Of a stretch of DNA of 56,414 nt, positions 50,572 to 56,414 are shown one piece after another (positions within the stretch are counted from its first letter, which is position 1; every line of letters starts with the position of its first letter). The position numbers and the translations under genes were made by a program. The stretch comes from Bifidobacterium sp. GTDB lineage: Bacteria > Actinomycetota > Actinomycetes > Actinomycetales > Bifidobacteriaceae. The notes beneath the pieces were generated by a model. It saw only the letters and a program-made list of their open reading frames with translations, had not been told where the DNA came from and made no database searches. The DNA lies in NCBI GenBank assembly GCA_022649135.1, contig JALCNP010000016.1, positions 1-56,414 of the forward strand, written 5' to 3'.

Positions 50572-50982
50572 ATGAAAATAGGGGAATTCGCCAGACAGGC
50601 GGGGCTGACAACCCGACAGGTCCGCTATTGGAGCCAGGAGGGCCTGCTTCCGCAGCGGCGCGACACCAACGGATACCGGGACTTCTCCGATGGCGACATT
50701 CATGCCGCACGCAGGATCTCCGACATGCTCACCGCCGGGCTCACCATTCGCCAGATAACCCGGCTGCAGTCGTGTCTGGACTATGAGCGGGGAGTGTGCA
50801 GCCAGGAGCGCGAGGCGCTCGCCGACCGGGTGAGGACCATCGAAGGCCGAATCGCCTGCCTGAACCGCACCAAGTCGCTGATCGAGGACGTCCTCGAGCA
50901 CGCCCCGCTCATCACCGAGGAGGAGAAGATGGCCGGGCGGGCGGAGAGCTCGGCGGATGATCGGCGGATAAGCGGCGAATGA
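50572..50982 (+). CDS. MerR family transcriptional regulator
   Basis: A 136-residue regulator. The winged-helix part is MKIGEFARQAGLTTRQVRYWSQEGLLPQRRDTNGYRDFSDGD, followed by the dimer coiled coil (about 80-115). Cysteines at CLDYERGVC and in RIACLNRT do not match the metal-binding loops of MerR, CueR or ZntR, so a drug or organic inducer is more likely. ATG 50572 has GGAGGAGG upstream. The last codons consist of the repeated bases GCGGCGAATGA, so the tail may be variable. It probably controls the divergent MFS gene and itself from the shared operator. Confidence 0.9.
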   Translation: MKIGEFARQAGLTTRQVRYWSQEGLLPQRRDTNGYRDFSDGDIHAARRISDMLTAGLTIRQITRLQSCLDYERGVCSQEREALADRVRTIEGRIACLNRTKSLIEDVLEHAPLITEEEKMAGRAESSADDRRISGE

Positions 50983-51102
50983 GCGGCGAATGAGCGGCGC
51001 GGCGCGGACGGTGGGTCGCGCGGGAGTCGCCGTGCCCATCGCGCGGGACTCGACGGCATCGGCGAGCGAGAGGGGCGGCGGGCGGTAGAAGCCCCGTGGT
51101 CC

Positions 51103-51156
51103 GCAACGACTAGGTGGACTGCAGCGACCAGGTGGACTGCAGCGACTAGGCTGAAA
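51103..51156. repeat. Three 18-bp tandem repeats
   Basis: GCAACGACTAGGTGGACT at 51103, GCAGCGACCAGGTGGACT at 51121 and GCAGCGACTAGGCTGAAA at 51139. The array ends three bases before the first start codon of the pentapeptide-repeat gene. A second short repeat, GCGGCGAATGA twice, lies at the end of the MerR gene. Confidence 0.8.
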
Positions 51157-51159
51157 CGC

Positions 51160-51852
51160 ATGATCGATCATTCCTCGAGCACGAGGCCTCCCCGTCTCCC
51201 TGCGAACGTGCGCGGCGGCATGCGGCCGGCCGGTGACGATCTGCGAGAAGCGCGCCTGATGTCCCTGGAGCGGGAGGGTTCCTATGATTCCCTCGTGGTG
51301 GAGGGGCAGAACCTGCCGCTGGACTCCTCGCTGGACTGGTCGGTTGCGAGTTTCCTCGACTGCGACCTGCACAACCTTTCCCTGGGGTCGCTGATGATGG
51401 ACCATGCGAGCATGACCACCAGCGCGGTCGGCTCCTGCGGGGTGGTGAGACTGTCCCTGGCGGAGTCCTCCGTGTTCGACTGCTCGTTCTCGGGGAGCCG
51501 CTTCGGCTCGTTGGAGGCTGCGGGGTCGGTGCTTCGCTCCGTGCTGTTCGAGGGATGCCGCATAGGCTATCTCAATCTTCGTGAGGCCACCTGGCGCGAC
51601 GTCAGCTTTCGCGACTGTCGGATAGAGACGTTCGATGCAATCGGGGCCTCTCTGACCAGGATCGACTTTCCCGGCTGCACGATCGGCTCCCTCAGCCTGC
51701 AGCATGCGAAGAACACGGATGTCGACCTGCGCCAGAGCACCATCCGAGGAATCGTCGGGGCGGAGCATCTGGCGGGAACCACGATGGACATCGACCAGAT
51801 CGCCGATCTCGCCCCGGCGTTTGCGGCAAGCATCGGCATCAGAACGCAATGA
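51160..51852 (+). CDS. Pentapeptide-repeat family protein
   Basis: A 230-residue protein whose middle and end (about 55-205) read as right-handed beta-helix coils of five-residue steps with a central Leu or Phe: FLDCDLHNLSLGSLMM, VFDCSFSGSRFGSLEAAGS, SFRDCRIETFDAIGASLTRI, DFPGCTIGSLSLQHAKNTDV. The family includes DNA-mimic proteins that protect gyrase (Qnr, MfpA), but many members have other or unknown roles, and no function can be assigned here. ATGs at 51160, 51220 and 51259 are possible starts and none has a good ribosome site. It is followed 49 bases later by a GNAT gene on the same strand. Confidence 0.82.
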   Translation: MIDHSSSTRPPRLPANVRGGMRPAGDDLREARLMSLEREGSYDSLVVEGQNLPLDSSLDWSVASFLDCDLHNLSLGSLMMDHASMTTSAVGSCGVVRLSLAESSVFDCSFSGSRFGSLEAAGSVLRSVLFEGCRIGYLNLREATWRDVSFRDCRIETFDAIGASLTRIDFPGCTIGSLSLQHAKNTDVDLRQSTIRGIVGAEHLAGTTMDIDQIADLAPAFAASIGIRTQ

Positions 51853-51901
51853 CGGGATGGCGGGATTCATGGGCCGGCTCCGCGATGGAAGGGGAAATTC
51901 A

Positions 51902-52570
51902 ATGAATGGCATCGATAACGGCGCGGGCGTGGACGACGTCATCATCAGAAACGAACGGTCGGACGAGTGGCGCGAGGTCGAGGAGCTGACGAGGGAGGCG
52001 TTCTGGAACGTGAACATGCCGGGATGCTCCGAGCATTATCTCGTGCATGTTCTCCGATCGCATCCTGATTTCGTTCCGGAACTGGATCTGGTCGCGCAGG
52101 TGGGGAGCAGGGTCGTCGCGAACGTCATGTACACCCGCGCGCGGCTCGTGGACCGCAACGGCGGCGACAAGCGGATACTGACCTTTGGGCCGTTGAGCGT
52201 CCTGCCGGAGTTCCAGAGAAGAGGATTCGGAAAGGCGCTGCTCGACCGTTCCTTTTCCCAGGCCAGGGCAATGGGCTATGACGCCATCGTTATTTTCGGG
52301 GATCCCGACAACTATGTCTCCAGGGGGTTTGCAAGCTGCCGGAAGTTCGACGTCGATCTGGAGGACGGCATCTACCCCAGTGCGATGATGGTCAAGGAGC
52401 TTGTTCCCGGCTCCCTGGCGGGAAGGTCGTGGCGCTATGTGGAAAGCGACGCCTATCGGATTGACGAGGCTGCGGCGGAGCGTTTCGATTTCGGATTCGA
52501 ACCGAAGAAGAAGGGCTGCAGGCCCAGTCAGGAGAGCTTCTATATCTGCAGTCGTTCCCGGGTTCTGTAG
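51902..52570 (+). CDS. GNAT family N-acetyltransferase
   Basis: A 222-residue acyltransferase. The acetyl-CoA site is clear: TFGPLSVLPEFQRRGFGKALLDRSFSQARAMGYDAIVIFGDPDNY, with the Q-R-x-G-x-G/A loop. SRGFASCRKFDV and the C-terminal extension are typical of the YhbS-like small-molecule or protein acetyltransferases. ATG 51902 has GGAAGGGG upstream. The open frame reaches to 51704 through the pentapeptide-repeat gene and is not coding there. Substrate is unknown; being next to an efflux pump and a pentapeptide-repeat gene makes a protective role possible. Confidence 0.88.
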   Translation: MNGIDNGAGVDDVIIRNERSDEWREVEELTREAFWNVNMPGCSEHYLVHVLRSHPDFVPELDLVAQVGSRVVANVMYTRARLVDRNGGDKRILTFGPLSVLPEFQRRGFGKALLDRSFSQARAMGYDAIVIFGDPDNYVSRGFASCRKFDVDLEDGIYPSAMMVKELVPGSLAGRSWRYVESDAYRIDEAAAERFDFGFEPKKKGCRPSQESFYICSRSRVL

Positions 52571-53053
52571 GCGCGTTCCGTCGTCGGCCTTTGGTTTCCG
52601 GTATGGCGGCGGCCCGAGGTCTTGGTGGTGGCGGTGGGTGTGTCGGTGTGAGGGTCTTGGCGGCGGCTGGGTCTGGGTCGATCGCATCTCGTGCAATGCG
52701 AAACCGACAAGGGCAATGACCCTTGATGCGTCGGTCGTTGATGTGCCGATCGTTGATGTGCCATCGACAATGTGCCGATCGCCGAGTGGGCCAACCGCCG
52801 ATGTGCCGCCGGACAATGTGCCGACCGCCGAGCAGGCCCGCATCCGCAAACCTCGATGTGCTTTCATGATTCCGTTCACATGAATGCCGCCGCCATCGGG
52901 GCCGTCGCTATCTGGTCCGTTATCATCCGCATCGTTACCGTCGGCCTCGTTACCATCCGGACCGTCACCCGGACCGGATGGCAACGAGCGGAGCCTGCGG
53001 TAACGAAGTCACGATGGCCATGTAGTCACGCGACCAGTCACGCGACCAGTTAG
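52571..53053. other. Gene-poor gap with tandem repeats
   Basis: I find no gene in this 480-base stretch. It contains the 15-bp tandem array described separately, and short iterated words elsewhere, such as TACCGTCGGCCTCGTTACCA with related copies near 52920-52970 and ACGCGACCAGT twice near 53030-53050. Confidence 0.5.
52735..52838. repeat. 15-bp degenerate tandem array, seven units
   Basis: Units start at 52735, 52750, 52764, 52779, 52794, 52809 and 52824, each close to TCGNNNATGTGCCGA; the second unit is 14 bases. Examples are TCGTTGATGTGCCGA, TCGACAATGTGCCGA and ACCGCCGATGTGCCG. Confidence 0.8.
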
Positions 53054-53073
53054 TCGGTCGGTCGGTCGGTCGG
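53054..53073. repeat. (TCGG)5 microsatellite
   Basis: Five exact TCGG units directly abut the stop codon of the DUF3021 gene at 53074. Slippage here would change the 3' untranslated part, not the protein. Confidence 0.85.
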
Positions 53074-53526
53074 TTAGCGAGCGTTGAGGTGCTGGTTGAG
53101 TTGGTTGACTGTGTGGCGTGCGTACAGCATGGAGATGCCCCAGATCACAGCGTAGACAACAAGAAAAATGAGGATGAATCCCAGTATTGGTGCTGGTTTC
53201 AGGGGAAACCATCCCGATAGACATGCCAGAAGGGTGAACCCCAGTATTGTGACGGCGAAGTGAATGACGGTTCTCTTCGTGATGCTCCACTCCTCGGCAC
53301 CGAAGATGAAGTCGCTGCTCAGTGCAAAAAGCATTCCCATGGCGCACCATAGGAGCGAGGCCGCGACTGTCGCTGCGATGGGCGAGGGAAACTGAGCGAC
53401 CCATCGTGGAGGGCTGGGAAGCCAGGAAGAGGCGCCATCCACTGCGGAAAAAAGAGTCGCCATCCAAAAACCGATGAACTGTCCGATCACTATGCCCGAT
53501 ATGCTGTCTTTGATAACTCGTTTCAT
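53074..53526 (-). CDS. DUF3021 family membrane protein
   Basis: A 150-residue protein with four hydrophobic segments: SISGIVIGQFIGFWMATLF, ATVAASLLWCAMGMLFAL, TVIHFAVTILGFTLLACLSGWF and PILGFILIFLVVYAVIWGISML. This is the DUF3021 plan, in which the gene usually follows a LytTR-type regulator, as here: its ATG overlaps the regulator's stop codon (ATGA). DUF3021 proteins are thought to act as membrane inhibitors or partners of the regulator; this is family knowledge, not visible in the sequence. Confidence 0.85.
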   Translation of the reverse strand: MKRVIKDSISGIVIGQFIGFWMATLFSAVDGASSWLPSPPRWVAQFPSPIAATVAASLLWCAMGMLFALSSDFIFGAEEWSITKRTVIHFAVTILGFTLLACLSGWFPLKPAPILGFILIFLVVYAVIWGISMLYARHTVNQLNQHLNAR

Positions 53527-53975
53527 GATCCTATGATCCTTGTTTTGATGGCTCTTATATAGGAGTCGGTGACTTTATGAATGCTTCCGTCGCGTAGTAT
53601 GGCCTGAAACGTTCCCTGTCTGGTCAGATCAAAGCGCACGACGTATGAGAAATTAAGAATCTGCGACTTCGATACGCGTTGAAATACTTTTTCCGGCAGC
53701 GATTCAGCGAGATCCTTCAGCGTCTGCCGCACCCTCCAGTCACTCTTTCCGCAGCGCGCATACACCTTGCCGGCCTGTGCGTGCAGGAAGGCCACGTTTC
53801 GCAAGGGGACGAGCGAAGTGCCGGATGCGGTGTCCACTTCCAGCAAATCGGAGCTGCCGCGATCATCGCGTTCCAACAGCGACATGATGTGATGCGTGGT
53901 GTCGTCCATTGCGGACGATCGAACGATGACCACCGGTTCAACCGCCCCGGGGTCGTACTCGTACGTGATGTGCAT
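53523..53975 (-). CDS. LytTR family DNA-binding regulator
   Basis: A 150-residue protein without a receiver domain. The N-terminal about 50 residues are not recognised; the LytTR beta-domain covers about 45-148, with VPLRNVAFLHAQAGKVYARC, WRVRQTLKDLAESLPEKVFQRVSKSQILNFSYV, typical of the family. GAGAGGAGAC precedes the ATG. It is the first gene of a two-gene operon with DUF3021. Such stand-alone pairs often autoregulate in Firmicutes and may govern competence- or bacteriocin-like functions; the target genes are not evident here. The 268 bases upstream of it (53976-54243) hold no other gene. Confidence 0.9.
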   Translation of the reverse strand: MHITYEYDPGAVEPVVIVRSSAMDDTTHHIMSLLERDDRGSSDLLEVDTASGTSLVPLRNVAFLHAQAGKVYARCGKSDWRVRQTLKDLAESLPEKVFQRVSKSQILNFSYVVRFDLTRQGTFQAILRDGSIHKVTDSYIRAIKTRIIGS

Positions 53976-54243
53976 GTGTCTCCTCTCTGTAGCACAAACA
54001 GGCTATGCGCAAGGCGGGCAAAGCAGCAATCAAGCAGAATGAAACCACCCGAAACGGCGATCAAACCACGCAGGGGATGGATAAAAGGAAAACAGGGCGT
54101 GCTCCCCGCCACCAGCACTTCGCGCGAAGCCATTCCCGCCGGCACCATCGACACCGACAGGGCTTGCGGTGCGAACGCAATCCCGTCAGGCAAGCGACCA
54201 TGCACCGCCGGCGCACGGTGATGGTGCGGCTGCCGGCCCGGGA

Positions 54244-54624
54244 TCAAGGGCGGATCGGTGCGTCGGCCAGCCGGGAGATCTGCTTTGCGATCTGTTTGAT
54301 TTCCGGGGCCGCAAGAGTGTAGTGCGCCCATTTGCCGCGTTGCTCGCGCGTCACGAGCCCGTTTTCGGCAAGTATCTTCATGTGGTGGGAGACCGTCGGC
54401 TGGGTGACGCCGAGGGCTTCGATGAGGTCGCAGACGCACGCCGTTCCCCCCGGGTGCCCTGCGAGAAGTCGGATGATCCGCAGCCGGGTGGGGTCGGAGA
54501 GGGCTTTGAGCCTGTCCGACAGATCGTGGCTCTCCGGGGGGTCGGGGCTGGTTCGTGCCGGCTGGTCGCAGCGGCAGCGGTCGCGGGCGTCGGTCGGCCG
54601 GGGCGTGGCTGATATCGTGTGCAT
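54244..54624 (-). CDS. arsR: ArsR family arsenic-responsive repressor
   Basis: A 126-residue winged-helix repressor. LSDPTRLRIIRLL starts the domain; GTACVCDLIEALGVTQPTVSHHMKILAENGLV is the helix-turn-helix with the As(III)-binding pair Cys63 and Cys65, as in the ELCVCDL motif of plasmid ArsR. A second CxC (Cys17, Cys19) in the N-terminus may supply the third thiol. The start is taken at ATG 54624, where TATATA just upstream suggests a leaderless message; ATG 54672 is possible. It is divergent from an ACR3 arsenite exporter, with an ArsR-type operator between. Confidence 0.9.
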   Translation of the reverse strand: MHTISATPRPTDARDRCRCDQPARTSPDPPESHDLSDRLKALSDPTRLRIIRLLAGHPGGTACVCDLIEALGVTQPTVSHHMKILAENGLVTREQRGKWAHYTLAAPEIKQIAKQISRLADAPIRP

Positions 54625-54682
54625 GGTTATATACTGCCACGCCGGACGGTGAATGTCTGCGTGCGCCGTCATGATTGTTTCC

Positions 54683-54698
54683 ATAGATGAACATCTAT
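54683..54698. promoter_or_regulatory. ArsR operator
   Basis: ATAGATG-AA-CATCTAT is a perfect 7-bp-arm palindrome with the TGAACA core common to ArsR/SmtB sites. It lies 15 bases before the exporter's start codon and just upstream of its AAGGAGG ribosome site, where bound ArsR would block transcription. Confidence 0.8.
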
Positions 54699-54712
54699 AT
54701 AAGGAGGCTGTT

Positions 54713-55813
54713 ATGACCGAGTCCGGGATGCGCCCCTCGGGGTGCGAACACCCGCTTCCCCCGCGGCGTCTGGGTGCCGCGGACAGGATGCTGCCCGTCT
54801 GGATTCTTTCGGCGATGGTCGTGGGCGTCGCCCTCGGACGCTTCTGGCCGGGGCTGTCGGGCGCGATCGACTCGGTGAAGGTGGGGTCGACGAGCCTGCC
54901 GATCGCTCTGGGGCTGCTGCTGATGATGTATCCGCCGCTGGCCAAGGTGCGCTATGACGAGCTGGGGCATGTCGCACGTGACCGAACCCTGCTGGTCGCC
55001 TCGCTGGTGCTCAACTGGCTTGTGGGGCCGGCCCTCATGTTCGCCCTGGCCTGGCTGCTGCTTGGCGACCTTCCCGAATACCGCACGGGAATCATCATCG
55101 TGGGGCTGGCCCGCTGCATCGCCATGGTTCTGATATGGAACGATCTCGCCTGCGGGGATGGTGAGGCAGCGGCCGTGCTTGTCGCGCTCAACGCCCTGTT
55201 CCAGATTCTCGCCTTCGCGGCCCTGGGGTGGTTCTATCTTCAGGTTCTTCCCGCCTGGCTCGGGCTGCCGTCCTCGGACGCGCATTTCTCCTTCTCCGCC
55301 ATCGCCCAATCCGTCCTGATCTTCCTGGGTGTGCCACTGCTGGCCGGCTGGGCAAGCCGCGTTCTCGCCGAGAGACGCGCAGGCCGGGAGTGGTACGAGA
55401 GACGTTTCCTGCCCCGGGTCGGCCCGCTGGCCACATGGGGGCTGCTTTTCACCGTCGTGGTGCTGTTCGCGCTGCAGGGGGGCACCATCACGCGTCGCCC
55501 GTGGGATGTGCTTCGCATCGCCCTGCCCCTGCTTGCATATTTCGCGATCATGTTCGCCCTGGGTTCCGTTCTCGGCCACGCGCTGCATCTGGGGTACGCC
55601 AGAACGGCCACGCTTGCGTTCACGGGGGCAGGGAACAACTTCGAGCTGGCGATTGCGGTGTGCGTGGGAACCTTCGGCGTCAGATCCGGACAGGCCCTGG
55701 CCGGTACCGTCGGTCCCCTTGTTGAGGTTCCGGCGCTTCTCGGCCTTGTGTATGTGGCCCTGTGGATGAGGGGCCGCTTCTTTTCCCGGACTGCGGCCGA
55801 TCCCGCGTCGTAA
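54713..55813 (+). CDS. Arsenite efflux permease, ACR3 family
   Basis: A 366-residue membrane exporter for arsenite (and perhaps antimonite). Ten hydrophobic segments are visible. Family marks include GLARCIAMVLIWNDLACGDG, with the conserved helix-4 cysteine (Cys135), and FTGAGNNFELAIAVCVGTFG, then PLVEVPALLGLVYVALW. ATG 54713 has AAGGAGG six bases upstream; the open frame to 54653 crosses the operator and is not likely coding. No arsenate reductase (ArsC) gene is seen, so only As(III) would be handled by this pair unless a reductase is elsewhere. Confidence 0.93.
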   Translation: MTESGMRPSGCEHPLPPRRLGAADRMLPVWILSAMVVGVALGRFWPGLSGAIDSVKVGSTSLPIALGLLLMMYPPLAKVRYDELGHVARDRTLLVASLVLNWLVGPALMFALAWLLLGDLPEYRTGIIIVGLARCIAMVLIWNDLACGDGEAAAVLVALNALFQILAFAALGWFYLQVLPAWLGLPSSDAHFSFSAIAQSVLIFLGVPLLAGWASRVLAERRAGREWYERRFLPRVGPLATWGLLFTVVVLFALQGGTITRRPWDVLRIALPLLAYFAIMFALGSVLGHALHLGYARTATLAFTGAGNNFELAIAVCVGTFGVRSGQALAGTVGPLVEVPALLGLVYVALWMRGRFFSRTAADPAS

Positions 55814-55852
55814 TCGATTGTCGTAATCGACGGCATGCCGCGGCGCTGCCGC

Positions 55853-56414
55853 TTATCTGGTCGCCGGTGCCGCCGCGCTCGTGGCTTTGCCGTGCTGTGC
55901 CACGTGGTAAAGAACCAGGCTGGGGGCTGAGAGGGCCGCCACGACGAGCGCGGCGATCACCGGGTACAGCGCCGCAGGTATCCCGGACTGGCCTGCCGCG
56001 GGTACGAAGGTCATCACGAAGGCGCAGATGCAGGCCACGATCCCCATACCCGCCATGAGATACAGGGCGGGCGCACGGTAGCCGCTGTGTCCGGTTTTGT
56101 GCAGGCGGCGCAGGTTGATGCTCGCCGCGAACATGAGGATGTACATGACCACGTAGAGCGCCACCGCCATCCCGATGAGCAGGGAGAAGACCATGGACAC
56201 TCCGGTGGGGAAGATGATGTACAGATTCGCCAGGACGGTGACGATGATGCCCATGAGTATGAGGATCCCCGATTAGGCGCCGTTCCCGTTCGTTCTGCGG
56301 AAGTAGGCGGGAAGGGCTCCGTCCTCCGCCGCGTCGAGCAGGCCGCGCGAGGGGCCGGAGATCCAGCTGATGATCGAGGCGATCGCGCCGAACACGATGG
56401 CCAGGGCGACGACA
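55853..56414 (-). pseudogene. Amino-acid antiporter gene (GadC-like APC) with an in-frame stop; cut by window edge
   Basis: Reading the minus strand from the right edge gives VVALAIVFGAIASIISWISG, then SRGLLDAAEDGALPAYFRRTN, which is the helix 7-8 region of glutamate:GABA-antiporter-like APC permeases. A TAA at 56275-56273 interrupts the frame, and the same frame continues at once with SGILILMGIIVTVLANLYIIFPTGVSM and three or four more helices to the true end at 55853. The two parts join as the family expects, so this is a nonsense mutation rather than two genes. The last 133 residues could start again at ATG 56254, but would make only a fragment. The 5' part lies outside the window. Confidence 0.75.

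Overview
The window looks like chromosomal DNA of a bifidobacterium or close relative. This is inferred from high GC content, actinobacterial OpcA next to zwf, class Ib nrdHIEF genes, LxDTG-type sortase signals, YesL and YhgE/Pip proteins, and the mix of plant-glycan enzymes. No 16S rRNA or tRNA gene was found to confirm it, and I see no insertion sequence, prophage or CRISPR array.

Layout. (1) 1-14 kb is carbohydrate use. A YesL protein and an unrecognised membrane-anchored protein lie opposite a GH36 alpha-galactosidase. A very large, wall-anchored GH26 beta-mannanase carries duplicated binding modules. A LacZ-type GH2 beta-galactosidase is divergent from an AraC-type regulator. Together these could strip and cut galactomannan; two similar operator-like palindromes next to the first and second of these loci suggest a shared regulator. 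(2) 13.5-17.7 kb has a YjdF-like (DUF2992) protein with a structured upstream region and two divergent amino-acid permeases. (3) 18-24.5 kb has a wall-anchored MINPP-like phytase bounded by two identical 50-bp repeats, then a wall-anchored multidomain GH43 enzyme with a long, structured leader. (4) 24.5-36 kb is export and envelope: MarR plus a heterodimeric ABC exporter, then a convergent operon of two YhgE/Pip membrane proteins and a TetR regulator behind a strong palindrome, then a Gly/Ser-rich membrane protein. (5) 36-40.4 kb is nrdHIEF ribonucleotide reductase with paired NrdR-type boxes. (6) 40.4-43.3 kb is a divergent TetR / 14-TM MFS exporter pair. (7) 43.4-49.1 kb is the oxidative pentose phosphate set: gnd, and a translationally coupled zwf-opcA-pgl operon, with an FMN reductase between. 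(8) 49.1-54 kb has a MerR/MFS divergent pair, a pentapeptide-repeat protein, a GNAT acetyltransferase and a LytTR-DUF3021 operon. (9) 54.2-56.4 kb has a divergent arsR / ACR3 arsenite efflux pair and an amino-acid antiporter gene broken by an in-frame stop.

Most of the window is recognisable metabolism. The least explained parts are the 286-aa membrane protein beside YesL, the long GH43 leader, the repeats around the phytase gene, the twin YhgE/Pip operon, and the leader of the YjdF-like gene. Small tandem repeats sit in gene-poor gaps near 8.5, 51.1 and 52.8 kb. All functional calls are from reading motifs by eye; no database search was run.
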